Part shown: piece by piece, positions 52,801 through 62,270 of the stretch | Layout: each line of letters opens with the position of its first letter | Numbering within the stretch: the stretch's first letter is position 1 | Assembly (NCBI GenBank): GCA_964368645.1 | Contig: CAYJBY010000006.1 | Location: forward strand, 50,428 to 114,427 | Reading direction: 5' to 3' | Length of the DNA stretch: 64,000 nucleotides | From: JAEDHM01 sp964368645 | Lineage (GTDB): Bacteria; Bacillota; Clostridia; Christensenellales; CAG-1252 | Program-made: the position numbers and the translations under genes | Notes under the pieces: model-generated | Database searches by the model: none | The model's input: the letters and a program-made list of their open reading frames with translations, nothing else | What the model was told of the DNA's origin: nothing

Positions 52801-53355
52801 ATGGACAAAGCACCCACTACCGACAGCCCACTCGTTTCAAAAGCGACAGCAATCCCACAGCAGACAGCCACTGCCGCCGCGGAGCTTTTCACCGCCCCGA
52901 CAGAGCAGGAACTGGGTTTTATGCGGCTTGCGCTTAAGGAAGCGGAAAAGGCGGCAAAAGCGGACGAGGTTCCCGTTGGCGCGGTAATAGTCAAGAACGG
53001 CGAGATAATCGCCAAGGCGCACAACCTAAAGGAACGCAGGAACTGCGCCCTTTTCCACGCGGAAACGGTGGCTATATCCAAAGCCGCGAAAAAGCTGAAC
53101 AACTGGTGGCTTGAAGACTGCGAGCTTTACGTTACGTTGGAGCCTTGCCCTATGTGCGCGGGAGCGGTTATCAACAGTCGGCTCAAGAGGGTGGTTTTCG
53201 GCGCGTTCGATTCCAAAGCAGGGTGCTTGGGGAGCGTTTTCAATTTGACGGAAAAGGGCAAATTTAATCACGACGTAGAGGTCAAGGGCGGCGTAATGAG
53301 CGAGGAATGCGCCGCGGTTTTAAGCGAATTTTTCCGAAATAAGCGAAAAAAATAA
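52801..53355 (+). CDS. tadA: tRNA-specific adenosine deaminase TadA
   Basis: The 184-residue enzyme converts adenosine 34 in tRNA-Arg(ACG) to inosine. The zinc-dependent deaminase site is complete: H86 and E88 in FHAETV, C116 and C119 in PCPMC. It has about 38 extra residues at the N-terminus, rich in Thr and Ala, before the usual start region MRLALKEAEKA. The longer start is kept because AGGAG stands just before ATG 52801 and none precedes the ATG at 52921. It lies in an operon with the M14 peptidase and is followed 23 bases later by the GlmU-like gene. Confidence 0.93.
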   Translation: MDKAPTTDSPLVSKATAIPQQTATAAAELFTAPTEQELGFMRLALKEAEKAAKADEVPVGAVIVKNGEIIAKAHNLKERRNCALFHAETVAISKAAKKLNNWWLEDCELYVTLEPCPMCAGAVINSRLKRVVFGAFDSKAGCLGSVFNLTEKGKFNHDVEVKGGVMSEECAAVLSEFFRNKRKK

Positions 53356-53378
53356 ATTTTACCGCATATATTGGTTAT

Positions 53379-54407
53379 ATGCGAACAAAATTGTGTGTTA
53401 TAATCAACAGTAGCGGCAACCCCTTTGCCGAAAGCGTAATTCTGGGTTTGACGGTCAGAAGCCATCTGCTCAAGGGCTTGGGCGCGTTGCCCGTAGCGGA
53501 GAGCTTGAATCAGGCTAACGGCTACGATTACGCGGCGGTCGTATATGACGATATGCCCGTAGTCACCGAGGATTTTTTGATTAACGCGGCGCAAGCCGCC
53601 AAAATGCGGAACGCCGAGGTAATGGCGTTGGGCAGGGGGCTGATAGGCAAGCCCTCGGCTTTGCTTAAGGGTACCGCGCCTAATCACGTTTTTGAATGTG
53701 AGGACGCGCTGTCCGTGACGGACTGTGCAAGCCTTGCCGCGGCGTGCTGTCGTCTTCAAAAAAGGACGCTGTGCGCACTGCTTGAGCAGGGCGTTATCAT
53801 ACCTAAACCTGACTGCGTAGCCGTTGACGCTACGGTGGAGATAGGAAAGGACGCGTATATCGCACCCTTCGTGGAGTTAAAAGGCAATACGAAAATCGGG
53901 GAGAGGGCAAAAATCCTCTCCTTTACCCGTGTTGAGGACGGCGAAATCGGAGCGGAAACGGTGGTCGAGGGCGGCGTTATCCAGGGAGCCGTTATCGGAA
54001 AACGCTGTAAAATAGGACCTTTTTGCGTAATAAGACCGTTAAGCGCGGTGGGCGACGAGTGCCGCGTGGGAGATTTCGTGGAGCTAAAGGCGGCTCGGCT
54101 CGGCGATAACGTAAAATGCGCTCATTTGGCTTACGTAGGCGACGCGGAAGTGGGCAATCGCACCAACATAGGCTGCGGCGCGGTGTTCGCCAACTACAAC
54201 GGACGCGAAAAACGCAAAATCACCGTAGCCAACGACGTTTTTATCGGTTGCAACGTCAATTTGGTAGCACCGCTTACGGTGGAAGATAACTGCTTTATAG
54301 CGGCGGCAACCACGGTAACGGAGGACTTGGCAGGTAACAGCTTTGCAATCGGGCGCACGGATACGGCGGTATCGCCGCGCAGAGGTAAACCCACCGCCAA
54401 CAACTAA
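53379..54407 (+). CDS. GlmU-like protein: acetyltransferase half intact, uridylyltransferase half degenerate
   Basis: The 342-residue protein ends in a left-handed beta-helix of GlmU type, with H249 in AHLAYVGDAEVG, NYNG and FIGCNVNLVAPLTVEDN, matching the glucosamine-1-phosphate acetyltransferase site. The N-terminal part is only about 130 residues instead of about 230 and lacks the nucleotide loop LAAGxGTRM; it keeps weak similarity such as YDDMPVVTEDFL. So it may acetylate glucosamine-1-phosphate but should not make UDP-GlcNAc by itself. Its position before pth and mfd agrees with glmU of Bacillus, though prs is missing. No ribosome binding site is clear before ATG 53379, so translation may depend on tadA. 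Confidence 0.85.
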   Translation: MRTKLCVIINSSGNPFAESVILGLTVRSHLLKGLGALPVAESLNQANGYDYAAVVYDDMPVVTEDFLINAAQAAKMRNAEVMALGRGLIGKPSALLKGTAPNHVFECEDALSVTDCASLAAACCRLQKRTLCALLEQGVIIPKPDCVAVDATVEIGKDAYIAPFVELKGNTKIGERAKILSFTRVEDGEIGAETVVEGGVIQGAVIGKRCKIGPFCVIRPLSAVGDECRVGDFVELKAARLGDNVKCAHLAYVGDAEVGNRTNIGCGAVFANYNGREKRKITVANDVFIGCNVNLVAPLTVEDNCFIAAATTVTEDLAGNSFAIGRTDTAVSPRRGKPTANN

Positions 54408-54420
54408 GGCAATCCGTTTG

Positions 54421-54754
54421 CAACCGCGCATACGCAAAGGCAACCTCAAGCCTATATAAGCAGACAAGAAGAAACAATAATATCGGATATATCCGCAATA
54501 AACCGCAATCTGCGCACAAACAAAAGCAAACGGCAATCCGCGCAGATAACCGCACAAACACTACTTCAAGCCTACATAGGCAGACGGACAAGAACAAGAG
54601 CAAGTAACCGCGCATAATCGCAAACACCACAACCGCGCATAACCGCTTATACTCCTACATAGGCAGACAAGCACAACCGCGCATACGCAAAGGCAACCTC
54701 AAGCCTATATAAGCAGTGAAGAAGAAACAATAATATCGGATATATCCGCAATAA
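54421..54754. repeat. Pair of 81-bp direct repeats and shorter palindromic units upstream of pth
   Basis: Bases 54421-54501 and 54674-54754 are nearly the same (CAACCGCGCATACGCAAAGG ... CGGATATATCCGCAATAA). Between them CCTACATAGGCAGAC occurs at about 54571 and 54654; each 81-bp copy has the related CCTATATAAGCAG. CGGATATATCCG is a perfect 12-bp palindrome. This fills the gene-free stretch 54408-54783. Confidence 0.85.
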
Positions 54755-54783
54755 TCTCAAAGGAAAAAGAGGAGAACTACAAT

Positions 54784-55347
54784 ATGTTAGTAATCGTTGG
54801 ATTAGGCAATTACGGTTTATCCTACCGCGACACGTTCCACAACACAGGCTTTATGGCGGTGGACAAGCTGGCAGGACTGTTAGGGGTGGATTTTAAGCAC
54901 CGCTACTGCCGCGCAAAGTCTGCGGAATACTTTTACCGCGGAGAAAAAATCGTCATAGCCAAGCCCCAAACCTATATGAATCTGTCGGGGGAAAGCGTCA
55001 GGGAATTGGCAGGCAAATTCGGCGTAAAGCCCACCGATATAATCGTGGTTTACGACGATATCGATTTACCGACAGGCACTCTACGGATACGCGCGTCAGG
55101 CTCTCCGGGCACTCACAACGGTATGCGGAACATAGTCAGCGAGCTTAACTCCACCGATATACCCAGAATCCGCGTGGGTATCGGCAAGCCCCAAGGCGCA
55201 ATCGGACTGGCAGACTACGTATTGAGCAAAGCGAGAGGAGAGGCAAAAGAAATACTGGACGCGGCGGCAGAAAAGGCGGCAGAGGCACTAAAGGATTATA
55301 TCGAAAACCGCAGTATTATCGGGCTTTCTCAACGCTTCAACGGCTGA
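54784..55347 (+). CDS. pth: Peptidyl-tRNA hydrolase
   Basis: The 187-residue enzyme frees tRNA from peptidyl-tRNA dropped by ribosomes. Family features: GLGNYG (usually GLGNPG, so Pro is replaced by Tyr10), catalytic H19 in FHNTGF, KPQTYMNLSGESV, and VVYDDIDLPTG with the catalytic Asp near residue 93, then GSPGTHNGMRNI. GAGGAG precedes ATG 54784. Its place between a glmU-like gene and mfd is the Bacillota order (spoVC in Bacillus). Confidence 0.96.
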   Translation: MLVIVGLGNYGLSYRDTFHNTGFMAVDKLAGLLGVDFKHRYCRAKSAEYFYRGEKIVIAKPQTYMNLSGESVRELAGKFGVKPTDIIVVYDDIDLPTGTLRIRASGSPGTHNGMRNIVSELNSTDIPRIRVGIGKPQGAIGLADYVLSKARGEAKEILDAAAEKAAEALKDYIENRSIIGLSQRFNG

Positions 55348-55360
55348 AACTCAAACCGCA

Positions 55361-55669
55361 GACGGCACTGTAAAAACATACGGATAATACGGGCGTTTTC
55401 GGCTTTGGTACCCTTAACCGTCGAATAAGGCTCTATCCGTACCGCAAAAACCCACGGCAAAGGCTCTTACCTTTAGCCGTCAAGCGCAACCCTTACACCA
55501 CCGTTTAGGAGTTTAGCGCAATCCTTAGCAAGCCTTTAACCGTCAATGGCACCACCCTACACCTTAGATGTAACGCGCAACCATTACTCAGCCGTTTAAC
55601 AGCTATCGCATAATCGAAGACGACACTGCGAAAACATACGGATAACACGGGCGTTTTCGGCTTTGACAC
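55361..55669. repeat. Pair of 51-bp direct repeats between pth and mfd
   Basis: 55361-55411 and 55619-55669 share GAC(G)GCACTG..AAAACATACGGATAA.ACGGGCGTTTTCGGCTTT with five differences. Several TTAACCGTC pieces lie between. No gene is seen in 55348-55695, and the second copy lies just before the mfd ribosome binding site. Confidence 0.8.
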
Positions 55670-55695
55670 GCCTAAACCCTTTCAAGGACGACACA

Positions 55696-58600
55696 ATGGA
55701 CATTATCAATCTGGACAAGCTGACGGCTTCCTACCGTCCGATATTCGACAGCCTTAACAAGCGGCAGATTACCTCTGCCTTCTCCTTTACTTTATCCCAA
55801 AAACTGCACCTACTTGCGGTAAGCGGCAGGCGGTTCCTGTACGTGGCAGGCGAGGAAAACGCCGTTCTCGTAACCGAGCTTTTAACTCAATACGGAGTCC
55901 GCGCCCTTACTCTTCCTGCGGAATACGATCCCATAATGCACCGCCAAAGCACCGCTCAAGCCCTAACCGCGGCGCGAGTTGACGCATTAGTCAAGTGGCT
56001 GACGGGGGATTTGGACGCGTTGGTGGTAAGCCCCGAGGTTTTAAGCGGCTATCTGCCGCGGCGCGAGGAGTTTTTATCGCGGATACTGACGGTAAAAGTC
56101 GGTGAGGAAAGAGAGTTGTCTTCCTTTGTGGCGGAGCTTTTCCGTTGCGGCTACCGCAGAGAGGAAAGAGCGGAGCAAAAGGGCAGTTTTGCCGTCAACG
56201 GAGATATTATCGAGGTATTTCCCATAGATTCACCTTTGCCCGTCAGAATAATGACCGAGTTCGACATCGTGGAAAGTATCAAGTACTATCAGCCGGAAAC
56301 TATGACCACCGTCCGAAAAGCGGACAAGGCGGTTATCCCCCCTGCGGCGGACATTATCCTGCCCCCTGAGGCAACCGAGGGGCTTATCGCCGCCATACGC
56401 CGCGGCTTGGGTGCGCAAAACGCCAAGGCGCAAATCCGCACCGAGGAGATTTTAAGCGATATAGAATTAAGGCTTGGACTGGGCGCAGACAGTGCCCTTA
56501 ACTGGCTCCGACCTTTCGTTTTGCCCTATTTATCCACCATTTTCGATTATTTAGAGCCTACCGACGTAATCGTCATAGACGAGCGCAAAAACGCACTGGA
56601 CAAGCTGCGTAACTATTACTATTCCGTTGCGGAAAAGGTCAGGCGTTTAATACCCGAGGGCGAGGCTCTGAAAAAGCACCTTGACGCCTTGGTACCCCGT
56701 GATACGGTGGACGCAGGCTTTGCCTGTCACCCCAATTTGGAATTCTCCAACTATCAGGCAGGCTACGCAGACGAGGCGAACGGCTTTTTCGTCAGGGATT
56801 CCCGTGCGATACCCTCATATTTCGCCAATTTGGGATTGCTGTCCAAGGACGTGGAGGACTACCTCTCAAGGGGCTACACGATTTGTATGTTCGGCGGCAG
56901 TGAGGAGGGCGTTGCCTCGCTGAAAACCTTTTTCGGCGACAAGGCGCAGTACCGCACCGACAAGTTGCAAAGGGGCTTTATAGACCGCACCTACCGCGTT
57001 ATGGCGGTGGGCACGGCGGATATGAATTTGAAAATCGGCAGGCGCGGCGACGAGGTGCGCGAACGCCGTTCAATCGCCCCCAGAGTGGGGGATTACGTGG
57101 TTCACGAGGAGTACGGCATAGGCCGCTGTCTGGGCGTGGAGCACGTGAAAAGCTACGTAGGGGAACACGACTATCTGGTGCTTCAGTACGCAGGCGAAAA
57201 AAAGATTTTCGTACCCGTCCATCAAATGGATATGCTTTCGCTGTATTCGGGCAGGGAAACCAATCCGCCCCTATCCAATCCCGACAAGGGCGACTTTGTC
57301 AAGGAAAAGGAAAAGGCGAAAAAGTCCATCAAAAAACTGGCTATCGACCTGTTGGAGCTTTACGCCAAGCGCGAGGAAAGCAAGGGGTTCCGTTACCCTG
57401 CCGACTCTCCTCTGCAAACGGAGTTCGAGGACGCTTTCGAGTTTGAGGAAACCCCCGACCAGCTTTCCGCCATTGCGGAAATCAAGAAGGATATGGAATC
57501 GGGCAGGGTAATGGACAGACTGCTGTGCGGCGACGTGGGCTTCGGCAAAACCGAGGTCGCGCTGAGGGCGATTTTCAAAACCCTCGCCGAGGGCAGGCAA
57601 TGCGCCCTGTTAGCTCCCACCACCATACTGGCGGAACAGCATTTTATGACGGCAAGCTCCCGACTTGCGCCCTTCGGCATAAGGGTGGCGTGTCTTACCC
57701 GTTTCCGCACCAAGGAAGAAACCCAATCCATTTTGGCAGGAGTAGCGGCAGGCACGGTGGGGCTGGTAATCGGCACACACCGACTGCTGTCCAAGGACGT
57801 GGCGTTCTGCGATTTAGGGCTTTTGGTACAGGACGAGGAACAGCGTTTCGGCGTGGAGCAAAAGGAAAAATTAAAGCTGATGCGCACTAACGTCAACGTG
57901 CTTTCTATGTCCGCGACTCCCATACCCCGAACGCTGGATATGGCGTTATCGGGGATAAGGGATATATCCGTTCTGGACACTCCCCCCAAGGGCAGGCAGG
58001 CGGTTCAAACCATAGTTGCGGAATACACGGACGCACTGCTTAAGGAAGCGGTTTCGGCGGAGCTGACGCGAGGCGGACAAGCCTTCGTGCTTTGCAACAA
58101 CGTGGAACGTCTGGGCGGTTTCGCCTCTCACGTGCAGGAGCTTTTCCCCACGGCGAAAATCGTCACGGGACACGGCAAAATGGACGCTTCCGTTTTGGAA
58201 AAGAACATTTACAGCTTTTACAACAAGGACGCGAACATACTGGTTTCCACCACCATTATCGAAAACGGCATAGACATACCCGACGCCAACACGCTGGTAG
58301 TCTTGGACGCGGACAGACTGGGGCTTTCGCAAATGTATCAGCTTAAGGGCAGAGTGGGCAGAAGCTCGCGGCTTGCCTCGGCGTACTTTACCTATCCCGA
58401 AAACAAGATTTTAGACACTTTGGCGCGTAAACGTCTGGAGGCTCTCACCGACAACACGGAGTTGGGCAGCGGCTACCGACTGGCTATGATGGATTTGGAA
58501 ATCAGAGGAGCAGGCAACGTTTTGGGGCGCGAGCAGCACGGAAACGTGGAAAAAATCGGCTACGATATGTACTGCAAACTGCTTAAGGAAACGGTGGCGG

Positions 58601-59082
58601 TACTCAAGGGCGAGGCGGTATCCGATTATACCGAGGCGGAAGTCTGCGTAAGGACGGACGCGTATATTTCGGAGGATTACGTCAGGTCGGAGAGAGAGCG
58701 GCTGAAGCTGTACAAGCGCATTGCGGAAATCTCGGGCAACGACGACAAGGAGCAACTGCTTTCGGACATCGAGGAGCTTTACGGCACAGTACCCAAGGCG
58801 GTCAAAAACCTTGCGGACGTATCCCTTTTGAGGGTGCTTGGCAGTAAGATAGGCGCGGTGAAAATCGTTGCCGACGAAAGCGGCTGTCGGGTGGTTTGGA
58901 AGAACGCGGACTACCTCAAAAGCGCGGCTGTTGCCGCGGCGGAGAGGAGCGCGGCGGCGCATTCGGTGGTCAAGCACCCCGACGCCGTGACCTGCGCCTT
59001 CGGGGGCGTTGGCGGCGGTATCGGCGGCAAGACGGCGTTTTTAATCAAGTTTTTATCCAACGCTAACGGAATAATAATCTAA
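55696..59082 (+). CDS. mfd: Transcription-repair coupling factor Mfd
   Basis: The 1128-residue DNA translocase removes RNA polymerase stalled at DNA damage and recruits UvrA. Domain order is standard: UvrB-like N-terminus (residues 1-340), the RNA polymerase interaction domain beginning PRVGDYVVHEEYGIGRCLG (about 458-520), helicase lobes with Walker A GDVGFGKT (about 612-619) and DEEQRFG (from 713), SATPIPRT, and the TRCF C-terminal domain ending with a basic linker. ATG 55696 is chosen because AAGGA lies 7 bases upstream; a longer frame would start inside the repeat. The gene follows pth, as in Bacillus. Confidence 0.96.
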   Translation: MDIINLDKLTASYRPIFDSLNKRQITSAFSFTLSQKLHLLAVSGRRFLYVAGEENAVLVTELLTQYGVRALTLPAEYDPIMHRQSTAQALTAARVDALVKWLTGDLDALVVSPEVLSGYLPRREEFLSRILTVKVGEERELSSFVAELFRCGYRREERAEQKGSFAVNGDIIEVFPIDSPLPVRIMTEFDIVESIKYYQPETMTTVRKADKAVIPPAADIILPPEATEGLIAAIRRGLGAQNAKAQIRTEEILSDIELRLGLGADSALNWLRPFVLPYLSTIFDYLEPTDVIVIDERKNALDKLRNYYYSVAEKVRRLIPEGEALKKHLDALVPRDTVDAGFACHPNLEFSNYQAGYADEANGFFVRDSRAIPSYFANLGLLSKDVEDYLSRGYTICMFGGSEEGVASLKTFFGDKAQYRTDKLQRGFIDRTYRVMAVGTADMNLKIGRRGDEVRERRSIAPRVGDYVVHEEYGIGRCLGVEHVKSYVGEHDYLVLQYAGEKKIFVPVHQMDMLSLYSGRETNPPLSNPDKGDFVKEKEKAKKSIKKLAIDLLELYAKREESKGFRYPADSPLQTEFEDAFEFEETPDQLSAIAEIKKDMESGRVMDRLLCGDVGFGKTEVALRAIFKTLAEGRQCALLAPTTILAEQHFMTASSRLAPFGIRVACLTRFRTKEETQSILAGVAAGTVGLVIGTHRLLSKDVAFCDLGLLVQDEEQRFGVEQKEKLKLMRTNVNVLSMSATPIPRTLDMALSGIRDISVLDTPPKGRQAVQTIVAEYTDALLKEAVSAELTRGGQAFVLCNNVERLGGFASHVQELFPTAKIVTGHGKMDASVLEKNIYSFYNKDANILVSTTIIENGIDIPDANTLVVLDADRLGLSQMYQLKGRVGRSSRLASAYFTYPENKILDTLARKRLEALTDNTELGSGYRLAMMDLEIRGAGNVLGREQHGNVEKIGYDMYCKLLKETVAVLKGEAVSDYTEAEVCVRTDAYISEDYVRSERERLKLYKRIAEISGNDDKEQLLSDIEELYGTVPKAVKNLADVSLLRVLGSKIGAVKIVADESGCRVVWKNADYLKSAAVAAAERSAAAHSVVKHPDAVTCAFGGVGGGIGGKTAFLIKFLSNANGIII

Positions 59083-59098
59083 TATATATAAAAAACAT

Positions 59099-59127
59099 TT
59101 GCATTATTTATATTTATTGCTTATAAT
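59099..59127 (+). promoter_or_regulatory. Promoter of the cysteine-rich lipoprotein gene
   Basis: TTGCAT (59099-59104), 17 bases, TATAAT (59122-59127). It gives a short leader with AAAGGAG before ATG 59164. Confidence 0.75.
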
Positions 59128-59163
59128 AGGAAATGCGTAATTTCGCGATTAAAGGAGATTTTT

Positions 59164-62127
59164 ATGAGAAAAAAGTTAGTAGCTTTTAAGTTAATAGCTT
59201 TATCGGTAGTGCTCGTTATGGCGGTAGTGCTTGTTTTCGCCGGTTGCAGCGACAGTCACAGCCTTATCCGTCCCAACGAAGAACGTAGTGCCAAGCAGGC
59301 TACGGCAATCGTCAGTTACGGCAGCCGTCAGGGTTTGGTAGATAAGATGAACCTTTTGACTTCTTTCTACAACTACTACAACACGATTTACAGTTACTAT
59401 TACAACCAGATTATCAGCGCGGAAACCTTCTCTTCCGCTTTAAGCGATATCGAAAGCACCTTTGACGACGCCAACGAGAGCTTAGCCAAGAACGCGCTTT
59501 TCAAGCTGTATTGTATCGAATATTTGGGCAAGCAGAACGGACGTACCAACAGCGCGTCCACAGTGGGCAAGACCTATGACTTCTCCGATATGACTCAGTA
59601 CAACGCTTACGTTTCCGACAGAATCGCAGAGCTGGACAGCCTGTTGACCATCGACGAGCGTAACGAGGCAATCTTTGCGGTTAATTCCAGTATCAAATCC
59701 CAGTTTGAAGAGTACGTTACCACCGTTACCGAGGAGCGTGCCGCAACCGAGGAAGAAGAGGAGCCCACCGTTGTGGTTCCCTCTACCGATTATATCACCT
59801 CTGTTGAGATTACCACTCTTCCCCGTAAGCTCACCTACGAGCTTGGCGAGGCTTTGAGCGTTAAGGGTATGATTATGACGGTCAACTACGCCAACACCTT
59901 TGCGGATACCGCGGCGGCTGACAAGTTCCTTGCGGACAACACCATCTACACAGAGGTTTCCAGATCTACCGTAACCGACGGCGTAAGACTTATCTACAAG
60001 ACCGAGATTGACAACTACGCCACCGTCGGCAGTACCCTTCCCGATATTACCACGCAGGCTGCCCCTGCGAAGCTCACCATTGAGTTAAGCTACGGCAAGA
60101 AAATTGCGAAATTCGACATTAACGTAATCGAGGCGCGTACTCACCGCACTCAGGCAGAGGAGCTTACCGCTTCCTCCACCACCACCACCGAAGACACCGA
60201 AACCATCGACGACGTACTTCAGTACGACGCTAACGGCAAGGCTAAGCTTCTTGAAAAGTTCTCTTTCGACGTTGTACGCGAGAACTACGAGACTCTTGAG
60301 GACTACAAGATAGCCAAAGAGGCTATGGCAAGACTTCAGAAGAACCTTTCCGACAACTTCGTCAACTACAACTATTACTACTTACAGCAGTTGGAAACCA
60401 AGCTCACCGCCGTTTGTCAGGACTTAGCTACCCGTACCACGGTGACCGAGGACGACATCAATTCCCAGTTCGCTTATAAGGTAACGGGGGATTTGACCAC
60501 CTACTCCACCGAGAGCTCCTACAACACCGCGGTCAAGACTTCCTATGCAAGCATTTCCATTGCTTATAAGCTCGGTACCGACACCGGCGCGTTCTTTACG
60601 AAACAGATACTCTTCCCCTTTAACGTCACGCAGAATGCGGCAATCACCGCCCTCTCCGGCGAAAAGGTTACCACCGACGATTCTCTTCAGGCTTACAGAG
60701 AGAACCTTGCCAAGCAGATTACCGTTTGGCTCAGCAATCCCGATTTCGTTGCAAGCGAAGCCTGCACGGGCGACGTTAAGTGCGAGAAGTGCAACGCGCT
60801 CAACTCCGACAACGACGGCGACGACAAGTGCGACGCTTTGGTTGAAAACGAGGTTTGCGGCGGCGACGTGACCGTTCAGAAGGACGCTGACGGCAAGCTG
60901 CTTTGCAGCTGTCCTCTCTGCGAGAACTACCGTTACAAGATAGGAGATCCCGAGTACGTGGCATATCCCAACCTCAGCGAGGAAGATATCGCGGCAGGCA
61001 AATATCCCGTTTGCCCTCTCACCGACTGCGCCTGCAAGGACTGCCCCTCTAACGAGTACGTCACCGAGACGGGTGAGCTCCAGACCGAGGCTATCAACGT
61101 ATTGGATTTAGTCGGCACCGATAAGGACGGCTTAGGCGGCAAAATCGCCCAGTCTTTGGCAACCGTTGTAAGAACGGATTACGCCACCGACGCGGCTTAT
61201 ACACAGGCTTTAATCGACGAGTTTGACAAGTGGATTTACAGAGCGGACGCTTTGACCAAGAGCGGTATGTCCGACGTGCTGAAAACCGATACAATGGGCG
61301 CTTTGGGACTTCCCGAGGGCTACACGGCTAACACCACCGACGACGTTCGTTTGGTTGCTCTCGTTCGTGAATTGGCGGCTAAAGGCTTAGGCAGCTACGG
61401 TTGGTGCGTTACCACCGAGGGTATCCGTTTCGTTATGGTTACGGGTTACGCAGGCAACGTCGCCACGATTGAGGGCTACTACGCCAGCGAGGACGGCGGC
61501 TATTACCGCAACGGCACCTCTTATACCGCAATCGACGCAGGTTATACCGAGGGCGCGGCGAAGTTCGCCAAGGGCGAGTTCTGTAGCTATGCGTACGGCG
61601 GCTACGCTTACGACGTTGCTAACGACGTTTACGTTCCTCAGGCTAACGGCGGTTGGTTCTTAGTCAACAACGGTCTTGTGGTGCTTCCCGTCAATTACGT
61701 TACCGACGTGAACGCTTACAACGACAACACCAAGACCTATATCACCAAGGACGAGTACGACAGATACCTGCTCAATGGCGAGAAAACCGTTATGACCGAG
61801 GTCAAGGACGAGGAAACGCTGTACTACTACGCAAGCGAGAACTACAAGGTATTCATCAGCGACGAGGCGGCACAGAACTACACGCTTAGCGGCACTCGTA
61901 CCGTGTTCGGTGAGGACGGAGCGCATTACTACTACGTTGCCAACGGCACTCTGGAATATTCTATATTCACCTCTGTGTTAAGCAACAAGCAGTCTGATTT
62001 TTACAACGCTTTCCAGAAGGATTTCTACGACCGCTACTTGGACGACGAGGGCGCGGTGAAATACTTTAACAAGGCATACAAGGACAGCATTAAGGAAATC
62101 GACGAGCAGATTAACGGCGCGAAATAA
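59164..62127 (+). CDS. Large cysteine-rich lipoprotein in the position of a PrsA/SurA-type foldase
   Basis: The 987-residue protein has a lipoprotein signal (lipobox FAGC, Cys28). A helical first part (40-190), rich in Tyr and Asn, is followed by an Ig-like (group 3) segment at about 215-325. A second helical region follows, and then a cysteine-rich stretch at about 534-631 with 12 Cys, mostly as CxxC or CxC pairs, around NSDNDGDDKCD, a calcium-loop-like DxDxDG motif. After that comes GSYGWCVTTEGIRFVMVTGY near 740 and Tyr/Gly-rich repeats. In many Clostridia the gene after mfd encodes a peptidyl-prolyl isomerase lipoprotein; the helical-plus-small-domain order and FFTKQILFPF could be a distant version, but I see no convincing isomerase motif. 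The motifs GGYYRNGTSY and YVPQANGG recall the two giant proteins. Confidence 0.75.
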   Translation: MRKKLVAFKLIALSVVLVMAVVLVFAGCSDSHSLIRPNEERSAKQATAIVSYGSRQGLVDKMNLLTSFYNYYNTIYSYYYNQIISAETFSSALSDIESTFDDANESLAKNALFKLYCIEYLGKQNGRTNSASTVGKTYDFSDMTQYNAYVSDRIAELDSLLTIDERNEAIFAVNSSIKSQFEEYVTTVTEERAATEEEEEPTVVVPSTDYITSVEITTLPRKLTYELGEALSVKGMIMTVNYANTFADTAAADKFLADNTIYTEVSRSTVTDGVRLIYKTEIDNYATVGSTLPDITTQAAPAKLTIELSYGKKIAKFDINVIEARTHRTQAEELTASSTTTTEDTETIDDVLQYDANGKAKLLEKFSFDVVRENYETLEDYKIAKEAMARLQKNLSDNFVNYNYYYLQQLETKLTAVCQDLATRTTVTEDDINSQFAYKVTGDLTTYSTESSYNTAVKTSYASISIAYKLGTDTGAFFTKQILFPFNVTQNAAITALSGEKVTTDDSLQAYRENLAKQITVWLSNPDFVASEACTGDVKCEKCNALNSDNDGDDKCDALVENEVCGGDVTVQKDADGKLLCSCPLCENYRYKIGDPEYVAYPNLSEEDIAAGKYPVCPLTDCACKDCPSNEYVTETGELQTEAINVLDLVGTDKDGLGGKIAQSLATVVRTDYATDAAYTQALIDEFDKWIYRADALTKSGMSDVLKTDTMGALGLPEGYTANTTDDVRLVALVRELAAKGLGSYGWCVTTEGIRFVMVTGYAGNVATIEGYYASEDGGYYRNGTSYTAIDAGYTEGAAKFAKGEFCSYAYGGYAYDVANDVYVPQANGGWFLVNNGLVVLPVNYVTDVNAYNDNTKTYITKDEYDRYLLNGEKTVMTEVKDEETLYYYASENYKVFISDEAAQNYTLSGTRTVFGEDGAHYYYVANGTLEYSIFTSVLSNKQSDFYNAFQKDFYDRYLDDEGAVKYFNKAYKDSIKEIDEQINGAK

Positions 62128-62148
62128 TCCGTTGACAGCATAAAGCAT

Positions 62149-62227
62149 AAGCCCCGAGCATCGGCGCAACCCAAGCGTGAGGGATTAACCCTTGACACAC
62201 AAGGGAGTACGGTGAACGGGGCTTTTT
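62149..62227 (+). terminator. Terminator with a branched loop after the lipoprotein gene
   Basis: AAGCCCCG (62149-62156) pairs with CGGGGCTT (62217-62224), followed by TTTTTATTT. The 60-base loop contains a second hairpin, CCCTT/AAGGG (around 62189-62205). Confidence 0.7.
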
Positions 62228-62270
62228 ATTTACCGCCCCACAACAACCCCCACAACGTAACCCACGCCCT

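Noticed and set aside
52921..53355. Shorter tadA start at 52921
   Set aside because: No ribosome binding site there, while a strong one precedes 52801.
62149..62227. Structured RNA considered as a riboswitch or twister-like ribozyme
   Set aside because: The conserved bases of the classes I could recall are absent, and it sits at a gene end with a T run; a terminator is simpler.
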